From: Plenodomus lindquistii
Lineage: Eukaryota; Ascomycota; Dothideomycetes; Pleosporales; Leptosphaeriaceae
DNA length: 64,000 nt
Reading direction: 5' to 3'
NCBI GenBank assembly: GCA_025504975.1
Contig: JANUWI010000004.1
Location: 310,001 to 374,000 of the forward strand
Below the pieces are notes generated by a model. It had not been told where the DNA came from and did not search any database. It worked only from the letters and a program-made list of their open reading frames with translations. A program made the translations under genes and the position numbers. This document shows, in pieces, positions 20,950-31,674 of the stretch (position 1 is its first letter; every line of letters starts with the position of its first letter).

Positions 20950-23900
20950 CTACGGCACAGCGGCAACAACCTCCACCCTCCCCTCCCTCCCCTCTTTCAT
21001 CTTCATGATGCGACTCCTCAGCGCCCCCAAATTCTCTTTGTCGCATTCCGCAACTCCTGCTGCACCACTACCACTAACACCACCACCACCACCACCAACC
21101 CACATACTACTCGGCGGGCCCCTGCGCTCCGCAGCAGCAGCTTCACCCAGACTCTCCCTTACATCAACCGCCGAATCCACAATGCCCAACCCCTGAACCC
21201 CACGCCCCAACTCATCCACCACACCACCCTCCCCACCCCTCGCAGCCCGCGAAACCCGCTTGCGCTCAAACGCCGCCTGTTCCGTACTACCAGGTAGATA
21301 AATCCGCTTCGCGCCGAGGGTTCTCTTGATATCCTCGAGCAACACCTCCATGGGTACAAAATATGCAATCTTGTTCCTCTGACACCACGCCAGTACGTGG
21401 CCGACTACGCGATGCGTTCCGTTTTGTACAATCCAGGCACCGCTGTCGCCGCCGACGCCGAAGCCACCGCTGACGGACCACGAGCGCGAAAAGGTTTTGC
21501 GTCGGTAGATACGCACGGCGGACATTGTGGCGCTGATCATGCCGCCTTGTAGGCCTGTAGTGCGGCCAAAGCAGTGCACGGCGAGGCCGGGGAGGGAGTC
21601 GGAGGGCGCAACGCCATTTGGATATTCGTCTTCGGATTCGGTGTAGTGGCGTCGCGCGATGGGGTGTTGGAGTTTTCCTTGGATTTCTTTTTGATCTGGG
21701 TTGGGGGGTCCGAAGCAGAAGCGTCGACCGCCTTGGCAGATGTTATAGGGTTGGAGACGCTCTTGTTTGACTTTTAGAAGCGCCCAGTCAATTTCGTGCA
21801 GGATGCCGTCGCGCTTCCAGCGTCGGATGCCACTTGAGGCGTGCACGTGCCCGAGTTCGTGGGAGGAGAGGTGGTCGTCGTCGCGATCTTCTTCGTTGGG
21901 GAAGAAGTCGGCGTCTACGTCGTCGATGGCAGGTTGTGTGATGCGGATTTCCTCGCCTTCGCCAGGAAATATGCCGTTGATATCGCCTGTGGTGGCACGG
22001 GAGAAGGTGGAATCGGTCATGGCTTCTTGGTCGGATTCATCGTCGTCGTCGTCCGAGTCGAGCTCAGAGCCGGAGAAGTCAAACGACTCGCCGTCTTCGT
22101 CGCTGAGGACAAGGTCGTCGTCTGAGAGCTCAAGATCCCACATACCAGCTGGTTCGTCGGTGTCGAGATGCAGGCCTGGCTGGGCACCCATACCCATGAG
22201 CCACGGGTTGTTATTTGCGGCACTGGACAACATTATGTCGTTTGGGAGAGGGCTGTCGTAATCATCGCCAGCATCACTCTCGTCATCTGAAGGCGCATCA
22301 AGCAGATGGTGAACACTCATACCCAAAGGTTCGTCATCAACTAGAATCACACCGCCGTAGGATACTGGAGGCAGATGCTCGCCGTTGAACGCTCCAATAG
22401 ATGCGCCACAAAGCGGTTTCTGCTGATGGTATGGGTTGATGACAGCCATGTCGCCGTTGTAGTTGTCCGTGTTCATCATTGAGCGATGCGGAGGCCTGAA
22501 CATTCTGTCAGTACAGGACTTTAGTTGAAGAAGGATAGAAACGCCACACGCGATGTTGAAGGTGCGCGAAGACGATGCATATACTGAAAGACTCACCGAG
22601 TCCGGCGCGAAGAACGGCTCATCTTAGACCGCCGTATCTTGCCTCTGCGTACTTTGAGATCGTACACAGCTTCATCATAGCGGAATCGACGACTGAGGAG
22701 AGCCTTCACTTTGACAACACTGCTGCATGTAACAAAGATGGTCGGCCGCGACTTCTCTTGAGTCTCTCCAATGGCCACCAGATCTATACTGATTGTCTCA
22801 TCGGAGTCTTTGAGCGCACGTTCGATGAGGCGCTCCAGTCGCGGGAGCATGGTGGAGTGCCATTCGCTTACAATGACCGGCGCAAACATCACAGGGAACA
22901 TCTTAAGCTTCGGTCGCGAAATAGGCTCTGCGTCTGTCTCTATCTGTATCGACGATGTGATGCAGCTCTGGCTAGAGTCGTCTACGGTGCGTGCTTCAGG
23001 TTCTGGTGTTGGGTAGCCTAAAGCCGCCTGGGGCCAGTGACGCATGCCGTCTGTAAAGAGCGCCTCGACAGTGTTCGTTCGATTGTGCTTCGATTGTCGC
23101 CAGGCTTTCTGGATGATGGTAATCTTCTCTTTGTAGTCTCGAAGTGTCAGGTGTTGCTTTGAAGTTTTGGATTGCCGCCATGCCCGTTGGATCGTAGAGG
23201 CAGCGGTAACTACGCGCTCTCTATATAGCGAAGAGGTGTCGCTTCGATCCTGTGAATCAGGCGGCGTCGCAATCAAAGTTCCTGACTCTTCGAGTATATC
23301 GCGCTCGCGCTCCTCATCTGTAGGCTCCAATGACTCCAACTTCGGACTCATCATACGAAGACTTTCCGATATGCTTTTCCGAATGGAGTGTTGCGACCCC
23401 TTGGAGGGAAACCGCGTCAATGATGGGTCAGGTGACTTCTTGCTCAGTGACTTGGTGCGCTCGAGAGCCTGTGAGCCCTTCTCCAGTGCCCAACGCTTGG
23501 CACTCCTATATGACGTGTTCTCCGATGTGTCGAACGCCATGTGAGACTGGCTAGCACTTTTGCGCTTGAGGGGAGACGACTGTTGTATTGGAGTGAGATC
23601 CGGTCGGTGACCGCCAAAATCGAATCCTGGTTCGGACTCGTCGAGCATACAACATCTTTGAAGTCTGAGAATGATGCGGTTATACACTTGCACAAGCTCT
23701 TGCTCGGCCTCACTCTGGGAGTCTGCAGCCCAGAAGCAATCGCGAACAACCTGCATGTACGCCGTGCCGCATTTCGAGGCCAAGCGACGGATGTACACTT
23801 CTTCTATCCGTTGTTTGAAGTCGTGTAGCGTATATTTTGGCTTCCACAGGTCAGCAAGTGGTTGCCACAAGCCGACCTCAAGCAGAACAAGTCCAAGACT

Positions 23901-25328
23901 ATACATGTCAAACTGTGGGTTATATGGTTGGTTCTTGACACCGGTGAACTTGGGATCGTCTGGATGCCGGTATATGTTGAGTGTGGGTGTGTTTGTCGGA
24001 GGCTCTATGTCGTACTCGGAGAATAAGTCGAAAGAGCATATAACGGGAGAACGTAGGGTGTACTGCAGAGCTCTACTGTTGGCGGAATGCCGTTTGGCTT
24101 TCTTAAAGACCAAGATGTTACTGCTGTTGACGTCTTTGTGAACAAAGTTGTCGGCGTGAAGCTTGTTGAAGGTAACACCGAGCGTATATGCCAGACGAAA
24201 ACGATCTTCTAGAGGTGGCGTCGCACTGTTGGAGTTGTGTAATGATTTGGAGCCTGTCTGAAGGACGCTCAGCAGAGTGACGGGCCGTAGTTCGTCTATC
24301 GGTTTCTGGGAGTCAGCAGGGCCGGAATAGACTGAAGTTGGCAGCTCAAAGACCAAGCCAAACCGCGGCTGCTTTGGGTCCTCGAAGTATCCTAAACACT
24401 TGAGCATTCCACAAAATGACCGATTGACAGACAACTTGGTCAAAACTGATAGTAAACCTTCAAGGCGATCGGTAGGTGGAGAGACTTCAGTAAAGCGGTA
24501 CGTGGGATCATATGTCGCGTACTCTACAAGCACGCTAGATTCGACGAGTCGACTGCCGTCGGTCTTCCAGGGATTCGTTGAGCTGTGGCGGGATCGAAGT
24601 CGACCAATGACCCGGATGGAAGCCTTGCCAACGCTCTCGTACGGTGGCGGCTCTTCCGCGGGTAGGACCAAGTCTGAAAAGTCCAGTTTGGGCGGAAGAT
24701 TTGAACGCGGTGCATGAGCGTTGAGCGGAAAAGTGGCCGGGTTGACGAGTGTGAGGTCTGATGCACTGTAATCTGGTGACAGGAAGACGGGCGTAGATGT
24801 TGCTGGCCGTGGGGCGTCTGAACTAACTTTTGTTGATGGACTGATGCCACGTTCACTCCCTCGTTGAGATCTGCGTGTTCTCGAAAGGTCGTAGAGAATG
24901 TCAATGGAAGTGGTGAGGTCCTTGATGAGATCCTCGTAGCGTGACCGGTCGGCGGCCGCCCACGCGGGAGGGTCAGGCCTACTCTTCTCTCCAGACAGTG
25001 ACTTTGCTGGCGCAGCAGGTGCGGCCGGGTGCATTCTCTCTGCTTCGTCGAGGATTTCCTTGATGGTACCTAGCACACTCGTGACGGTCTCGGTCAAGCC
25101 CGCCTGCTCCACACTAGCATCGATGTCGCCCTGCTGGCCCTTTGCATTGTCGCTCCAGTCGACGCCCCATGTTATGAGGCGGTCTTTTTGAATGCGGAAC
25201 TTGCGGTGCAGCGCGTGGGTTTCTGGCGTGTTTTTGGAGTCCTGCTCGACCACAGCATCGCATGTGGTCTTGGTATCCGAGTAGAGCTGTGTCAAGCGCC
25301 GTCGGCCTATTCTGCTAATCGTCTCCAT
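20950..25328 (-). CDS. HeLo-like / degenerate kinase / IQ / trypsin-like protease fusion protein
   Basis: Two exons, 25328-22597 and 22504-20950, give 1428 aa. The 92-bp intron has GTGAGT, a CTGAC branch site and CAG, and it removes a stop codon at 22593-22595. The N-terminus (to about residue 130) is helical, with RIQKDRLITWGVDW resembling HeLo domains. The kinase-like region (about 235-560) keeps H397-x-D399-x4-N404 and D474-MYSLG, but the Gly loop is absent, the VAIK-type strand reads VLVEY and DFG reads DLF. Two IQ-like motifs (IQRAWRQS, IQKAWRQS) lie near 713 and 739. The protease part begins near 940 (PLCGASIGAF) and has H976/H977 (GMSVHHLL), D1150 (HEIDWALLKV) and S1265 (GGDSGAWIV), with an acidic insert of about 165 residues between His and Asp. 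The frame stays open upstream to about 25394 without an ATG, so an extra 5' exon is possible. Confidence 0.72.
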
Positions 25329-26109
25329 GGCGCTCAGATAGGCTTCCAGACAGTCGGCAAGGGTGATTTCAGATGTCGCGATCGCGTCAGAGAGAAGGCA
25401 TAGGGGCGCACATGGGGATTAGAAACAATGCGATTGCCTGGATGGGCGTCGTCATGGTTATAGCGCGAGGGTACATTTGGTGGTTGCCTGCTGCTGTTCC
25501 CCACCCACCCTTACACTGCCTGCGGCTGCACCGCCGTGGACCCTGATTGAAACCTGCCTCGGCCCGCCTGTACCCAAAAATATGGCCAACACCCTTCTTT
25601 ACATTCAGCTCATACAGCACTATCAATGTGTTATCTAGCAAGAGGCTGCATACGTTTTCCTTCATTCTCTGCATCGCTTTACATGCCATGACTTCTTCTC
25701 CAGTTGTCATGGCTTGATGCCTGTTTCCAGGTCATCTGAGACAATCGAGTATTAGTACGGCGGCTGATGCCAGGCAGCCAGCCGACGGGTGAGACAAACA
25801 CGTGCTCGCATCATTCTGCAAACGTCTTCGCACCACATGGTCACTATCCTGGGGAGGTTGTCTCATCGAATCATCGTCACGGAAGTCAATGTTGAGCAGT
25901 AGTCAGTGTATGGTAGGGCGTTATCATTCGTTGTTTGTACATGAGTATTTAATGCAGTTCGAAGATGCGCGTCATGCCGCTCACATCAGCTTTTTAGTCG
26001 ACAGGAAACCCCCAATGCATCCAATATTTTTTTTTACAAAGCCGAAGCCATATTCTCGTCAAGTACTCCTGGAACACGAACTCACTGAGCCCAATCCTAG
26101 ACATCACGT
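25329..26109. other. intergenic region with possible 5' exon
   Basis: Between the HeLo-kinase-protease gene and the Tudor-SN 3' end. The frame upstream of 25328 reads SEITLADCLEAYLSA before METIS and looks coding, but no in-frame ATG or clear acceptor was found. An unrelated ORF at 25387-25710 (-) ends here and could contain a first exon. Confidence 0.4.
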
Positions 26110-28770
26110 CTAGTCGTCCTCGGTCAGATCACCATACTCCCACTGGCCTCGTCTCTCTTCCTTCGCCACATCCTGCTTCTTCTTCAGTGCCGATAGGACA
26201 TCGCTGGCGCTACGCTCCCATGGTCGCAGCTTCTTGGGTACCATAGCGAGACCCTCATCAATAACGTCCGCGTTGACGCTCTCGATGCCAGTTTTGCTCT
26301 GTTCAGGGTTGTACAATGTGACCCAGAGCATGCCGTCCTTCTCCACTTGATCGACGTTAGCAACCAACTGGCGATCCGCAGTCTCCTGCGAGATGAAATG
26401 GACAGCATCGGCGAGGTACTCTGGGTTGCCAGGCAGCTGCACGAATGCGAGTTGTGCCTCGACAGCTTGGGGCTTCAGCTTTGAGGGCAAGAACTCGGCC
26501 TGGGTAAGTGGGCGAAGGCGAGTCCACGGAATGGTTTCCGAGTTTCCGTAGTCGACGTAGACGACTTCTGCTTTCTTGGCTTCACGGTCGTTGCGTCGTA
26601 TGCGTGCGCGGTACCATTGGTCGTCGGCAGTGAACTTGGCTGCAACGAACTCGCCGGCTTTGGGTGGGTTAGGCAGACCCGAGTTGTTAGCGGGATTCAG
26701 GTGGAACTTGCTGAACGCGCTCATGAGTGATGTCAATGCTGAAGTGCCAGAGCCAATTTCTTGCAGCCTGAGCCTGCCATCATCTTCGACGTGGGTGACC
26801 ATGACATCGCGGTAGTCCTTTCGTCGTGTTGAAGGGGCAGCATCACCATTTGATGGGGCGACTGCACCTCCAGTAGTCTCACCGTCCTCTTCTTGCGACG
26901 GGTCATAATCTTGCCACAGATTCTTGCGCGCGTCCTTGGCCTTTTGTTCAGCAGCGAACAGCTCGTTCGCATTTCCAGACTTCTCAGCAGAGTACGCGTG
27001 AACTGTGGCCAGGCCCTCTTCGACCAAAGTCTTGGCAAAATTCTCACGGTTGATGTAGAGAGTGCCAATAAAGCCGCCAACCTTGTCGCAATCCTCGACG
27101 TCAATCTCAACATCGCGTTGCTGGCATCGCTTGTTGGCAAACTCATGAGCCTCTTTACCAAAGGGCTCGCCCTTGTCATCTGCATTCCTCGCTGACCTAG
27201 GTGCGCGGATGCCAGAGAGAACAAAGGTGAGCTTTGCGTTCTCGCGGGGCACGAGAACGGTGAACCGAGAGCCAGACTTGACGAAGTCGACGATGGCAGG
27301 GACCTTGCGCTGTCGTGACAGCAAGGACAGTTGACGCTTGGCCTTCTCGAGCGACTCAGAGTAGTCGACGTACTGCTTGACGCTTGGTGTCTTGTCAGAC
27401 CAAAGACCCCTCTTCTCCTCTTGCGCCGTGGATTCAGCAATCAGGAGGTCGTCGTAGATGGGGCTGCGATCGGTATCGTCCTGTCGGTGGCGGATCACAG
27501 ATGCCATGCCGCTCTCGACTAGGAGCAGGCCAATGTTCTTGCCTTGGTATGTGACGGTGGCCATCTCGCGCTCGTCGTAACCCTCAGTCGCTGGGCGCTT
27601 GCCATCGATGTGGAACCTGACGTGCTTGCCAATGAGCTTCTTGCGCAGAAACTCCTTGGCCTCTGCTACCCACGGTGCCTGCTTGGGGTCTGTGGGCTTG
27701 GGCTGGCGCACACTGCTGAGGTTGACACGCTTCTCGGCGCCAGCCTTGCTCCGCAGGAACAAGGTGTCTGCGCTCTGGACTCTGCTGACGACGGCCTCGA
27801 GATGTCCGCCCGCAACGTTGGCCCGAGGAGCGACATGGCCCTGGAAGAGGCCCTGGCGGCTGTCCTTGGCTGCCTTCTCTGCCTGCCGCAGCACGCCCAT
27901 CTGCGAGCCGAGCAGCGTGGTGTGGTGGTCGGTGCACTTTGCCAGACCGGCCTTGAGGACGTGGGGCGCGATGCTGCCCTGGGTGGGGTGCTTGACGTCG
28001 GCGACGATCTGGCCATTGGGCGTGGTCCCAAGCACCTGCACTGTGGCGCCGCGCTGCAGGAGCCGTATCTCGACAAACTGGTGTGCCTCGTCGCCAAAGG
28101 GCTCGGCCGGCTGCTCTTTGCCATCGGACGTGTTTATGCGCCTTGTGGCGGGGGCGCGGATGCCGGCGAGCAGGACCATGGTCTGCACGTGCTCGGTCGG
28201 CGTGACGAGGAAGCGCACGATGAGACGGTCGCCGGAGAGGACCTTTTCGATAATGGCCTCGAGCTCCTGGCCCTTGTGCTCCTCGACAAAGGCAGCCACA
28301 TCGCTCAGCTCGTGGGAGGAGCGGATCTTGGAGGGCGACTCGGCCCACACGCCCTTGGACTCTGCCCTGGCGCGGGCCTCGACCACCTGCAGGCGCTCCA
28401 GCAGGTGCGCAGCTTCGTCCGAGTCTTCTTTGCGGCCCGCGTCGTCGCGCAGCTTCAGCCAGCCCTCGGCGACGGCCTGCTCTGGCAGCACGACCTTGTT
28501 GGGCAGGACAATGAGGCCGTATTCGCGGTTGGCGCCCGTGGGGATCTTGTAGAGCACCTGGAAGCGCACCACCTTGCCCACGAGCAGGCGGCGCAGGTAG
28601 TCGCGTGACTCAAAGGCAAACTGCTCGTCGCCTTCGCGCTTCAACCGCGGGGCCGCGACAAAGGCCAGGCTCAGTGTGCGCTCTGCTTTTGGGTTGTTGA
28701 GGTTGTGGAGGACGACCGTGTCGCCAGAGAGCACGCTCTTGACCTTTGCTTCAAAGAGGGCCATGGTCAT
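26110..28770 (-). CDS. SND1: Tudor-SN / SND1-type staphylococcal nuclease domain protein
   Basis: Intronless, 886 aa. ATG at 28770 or, in a better context, at 28764 (MALFEAKVKSVLSGDTVVL). Four tandem staphylococcal nuclease-like domains occupy about residues 4-145, 170-315, 325-470 and 490-635; each has the VLSGDTV/VQSADTLF-type first strand, an FGxEAHEF or similar middle, and AxxxxxGLW ends. A Tudor domain follows at about 715-775 (GEFVAAKFTADDQWYRARI, VVYVDYGNSETI), embedded in a partial fifth SN fold that ends with RRGQWEYGD. The length fits the family (about 880-910 aa). Known roles are RNA binding, stress-granule function and post-transcriptional control in cytoplasm and nucleus. The strongly G/C-ending codons create long antisense ORFs that are not genes. 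Confidence 0.95.
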   Translation of the reverse strand: MTMALFEAKVKSVLSGDTVVLHNLNNPKAERTLSLAFVAAPRLKREGDEQFAFESRDYLRRLLVGKVVRFQVLYKIPTGANREYGLIVLPNKVVLPEQAVAEGWLKLRDDAGRKEDSDEAAHLLERLQVVEARARAESKGVWAESPSKIRSSHELSDVAAFVEEHKGQELEAIIEKVLSGDRLIVRFLVTPTEHVQTMVLLAGIRAPATRRINTSDGKEQPAEPFGDEAHQFVEIRLLQRGATVQVLGTTPNGQIVADVKHPTQGSIAPHVLKAGLAKCTDHHTTLLGSQMGVLRQAEKAAKDSRQGLFQGHVAPRANVAGGHLEAVVSRVQSADTLFLRSKAGAEKRVNLSSVRQPKPTDPKQAPWVAEAKEFLRKKLIGKHVRFHIDGKRPATEGYDEREMATVTYQGKNIGLLLVESGMASVIRHRQDDTDRSPIYDDLLIAESTAQEEKRGLWSDKTPSVKQYVDYSESLEKAKRQLSLLSRQRKVPAIVDFVKSGSRFTVLVPRENAKLTFVLSGIRAPRSARNADDKGEPFGKEAHEFANKRCQQRDVEIDVEDCDKVGGFIGTLYINRENFAKTLVEEGLATVHAYSAEKSGNANELFAAEQKAKDARKNLWQDYDPSQEEDGETTGGAVAPSNGDAAPSTRRKDYRDVMVTHVEDDGRLRLQEIGSGTSALTSLMSAFSKFHLNPANNSGLPNPPKAGEFVAAKFTADDQWYRARIRRNDREAKKAEVVYVDYGNSETIPWTRLRPLTQAEFLPSKLKPQAVEAQLAFVQLPGNPEYLADAVHFISQETADRQLVANVDQVEKDGMLWVTLYNPEQSKTGIESVNADVIDEGLAMVPKKLRPWERSASDVLSALKKKQDVAKEERRGQWEYGDLTEDD

Positions 28771-29581
28771 GGGAGTGAGGGGACGAGTGGCGGCAGCACG
28801 GGGAAGCTCTGTCCAAGCACGTCGAGTAGACGTCTATGCACAGTTCCAATGGAGAACCAAGAAGAATGGAACAAAGGAGGGCGGGCAGGTGCAATTGATG
28901 TCCAACAAACACGCTGCAATGCTGCCGTGTCTGTATGTTCAATGACGGGTGTAGGCTGTAGCTCGAGGACAGCGTGGACGTCTCGGACGCTCAATCTGGC
29001 CCGTTGCTCAGGGACTCGACTATTTGTGTGGGGATGGCACTAATGCACTCTAGCCGAATCCCTGACCAAGACGTCACCATCCACTCTTTTCTCATTCACG
29101 CCTGCTATCCTGTAGAGTCTAGAGCAAGCCATACCATACAAAGTACATGTACGAAACAGATGCTCACTGCAGTATACTCTCTGATATAGATAGACCAACG
29201 GCACAAAGACGGACATATATCCCAGAGCCAGCAGCACGTCAACAACACAGAGAAGCAAGGAGATGTAGAAATAAGACTGAGCTGATTATTCAATATCGTA
29301 GACATGGAGGAGATTCTATCTATCGGTAACAGCCCTTGCAGCGGATCTGTCAAATGCATACTCGCCCGCACACGCTCCACACGCCGTTCAAGATGGCAAG
29401 CAATTGACATGGTAACGATCTAGTCCCAAAGGCTCAACAATGCTTTGACAAACGCGATACAACATGACAACTCATTTGCGAGCTCCAGCAAACGAAATTC
29501 CCGACACCAACTATAAACAAGGCAGGGCATTCTTGAACTCTGAAACTTCATACACACAAGATACCACCACAGTCATCCACA
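28771..29581. other. divergent intergenic region
   Basis: Upstream regions of Tudor-SN (-) and of a small gene (+). Overlapping short ORFs on both strands have no recognisable feature. Confidence 0.5.
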
Positions 29582-30101
29582 ATGTCAGCCTCCATCAATC
29601 ACCCAGAAACCCCATCTTCAGATCCCAAAGACAACACAATCTTCGTCGAGAAGCGTCGAATCACACCGACACCACTGCATCCCCCCATGACTCTACCCCA
29701 GTCTATCCACACCCCCAGCCCCCACACGCACAAACTCTATCCAAGACATCAACACAACATCAGACAATGACGACTTACCGCCGCTCCCCGCGTCCCCAGT
29801 AACGTCCACGTTGACAATAGACGACGTGATTGTGACATGCAATCCAGAAGACACCATTGCCCTTTCCGAATACAACGACAAGATACTGCGTGAGCGAAAG
29901 TTCAATGACACATACAGAAAGGCTGCCATTTTGCTGTTGCTGGAGCGACGAAGGACCGCGAGGGCGGAGGGATGGGTTGAGGGGGAGGCCGGGGAGTGGT
30001 GTGGGCCGAATGGGGAGATGGTTGATCATCTCGATAAGATTGGGAAGGCCAAGGGGGGGGGAAAGGGAGGCTCTGAAGTAGCGCGGCTGTTTAGTCAGTA
30101 G
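29582..30101 (+). CDS. small hypothetical protein, two exons likely
   Basis: The ATG at 29582 opens a Pro/Thr/Ser-rich segment (MSASINHPETPSSDPKDN). The downstream frame, open from 29691 to the stop at 30099-30101, encodes a compact charged and helical segment: TIDDVIVTCNPEDTIALSEY, then NDTYRKAAILLLLERRR, then a Gly/Lys-rich tail. The two frames differ, so an intron must join them. One option that keeps frame is 29655-29718 (GTCGAA...CAG), but its donor is weak. No known domain is recognised. The 3' part looks genuinely coding; the 5' model is uncertain. Confidence 0.45.
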
Positions 30102-30302
30102 TCAGGGCCATGATGGTACAGCTCATTTTCAAGAAAACGTGGTTTGTAGAGGATCCAATGTATATAGTTTCGACCATCCCCGTCCTTTTTCTCCCCAGTC
30201 CGCACGTCTACATCAAACCGCATTCATATCTGGGTATCATATTCCCTCCCCATCTCCATCTCCATCCCCATTCCCCACCCCCTCAAACTAAAACCCCACT
30301 CA

Positions 30303-30816
30303 TCAAACAAACAACCCAACAACAACACCCCCCAAAACCACCATCGCACCCACAACATCAACACGACCCGCCGCACCAGTAAACATAGCAGGGCCTCCTG
30401 TTCCCGTCATGGTAGGATTTGCTCCCGCACCCGCTCCGTATCCAGACATGCTGATTAGAGAGGGTTTTGTCTCATTTCCGGCGCACGAGGGGATGGGGAG
30501 TGCGGAGCGGGTTACGAGTATGTCGGCGGGAGCGGCGGTGGGGCAACCGGGGGATATGGTGATTGTGGAGGTTGTTGGGGCGGCGGGAGTTTGGCTAGGG
30601 GTGGGGTGTTAGATTGGTTGGGGTGAAGGTGTTGGGGGGGGGGGGAGAAGATGGGGAGGTGGTAGGAAGGGAGAATGCTGTGGATTGTGTGAAAGAGAGA
30701 TGGATGCTGTTGGTAGGGAATGGAAGGGAAGTGTAAAGAAAGCCAGGATCTCAGACTTACGCGGACGCGCCGACGGTGAGGAGAACCGCGGTCAGAAGTG
30801 AGATTGAAGGCTGCAT
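30303..30816 (-). CDS. small secreted GPI-anchor-type protein
   Basis: Two exons, 30816-30761 and 30594-30303, give 115 aa. Exon 1 encodes only a signal peptide (MQPSISLLTAVLLTVGASA) and ends at a perfect GTAAGT; the acceptor is CTAG at 30595-30598. The mature part begins QTPAAPTTSTITISPGCP, is Ala/Pro/Thr/Ser-rich with two cysteines (SPGCP, PSCAGNE), then a Gly/Ala/Met-rich stretch, and ends in a hydrophobic tail (VVGAMVVLGGVVVGLFV) directly at the stop codon. A small-residue site before the tail (FTGAAG) fits a GPI omega site. The protein is likely a plasma-membrane or wall-anchored small surface protein of unknown role. The second exon reads as a different frame from the nearby longer ORF, so simple ORF scanning misses it. 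Confidence 0.72.
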
Positions 30817-31674
30817 GGTGACGAGTTGATGAGGTTTGGTTTTCTTGTGCAACGAGTATATAGGTACGTGAGTGAAGTAAAGAGCGTAATATGTTACAAG
30901 CCCCAATCAGCAGACTCGGCTTGAACTTTTCAAAGAAACGATTCCAAAGCACGAAAACAGCCAACATTCCCGCCCTCTAAGTACACATCCAACCCGTGAC
31001 CCATTTCAGGCCGACGACCCCTGAACAAACCCAACTACCGCGGTCAGGATATCCCGCTTCGGAACACTGCGTCCCGGGTTACCTACGTCGAGCACAGTCT
31101 GCGCCTCCTTTGAACCACGATCACGCCGGAAGAATGCGTGGAGTTACTGCTCTGAGCATATGATGAACGTTCAACTGACTAGCATCGATCAAACGGTAGT
31201 AGATTGGTCGATTAGTCAAAGAACGGATGAGAGCAAAGCCGGTGGTGAGGCGGCAGGTTATTGGACGAATAGTGTTAGTTTAGCCTTGGGAGTGTAAGTA
31301 CCTGGTGCTAGGAAGCGGTGGATCTCTCGTAGTGTGTAAAGTAGTCGCCGTGTGCTAGGCTGAGGTGGGAACTAGGTGACGGAAGATAGCTGGCCCGTTG
31401 TTGTTTGCGGTTGGTGACTTTTCCGCGACTCGGGGATCTGGGTAAGTTGGGTATTTTAGTTTGGACAAGGTAATTTTGTTTCTCGCAGCCTTGCTCAGGG
31501 TTTGAGTTGGGTACTGTATGTGAGTGCGGCTTTGAGCTTGGTTTTTTCGATAGCGTGAGTTGATTTCTAGGACCGTCTATGGAGGGGACTCTGCTACGCA
31601 AACACAACGAACGCTACACACTGTCTTCGATATCGAGAAGACACTGTTTTTCCATTACTAACAAAGCATTGTAG

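Noticed and set aside
22505..22596. Apparent start of a separate protease ORF at 22596
   Set aside because: The start codon is the GTG of the donor GTGAGT, and the first residues translate an intron. Splicing gives a better continuous protein.
27544..28608. A 354-residue ORF antisense to Tudor-SN
   Set aside because: It mirrors the G/C-ending codons of the sense gene and has low-complexity composition without motifs.
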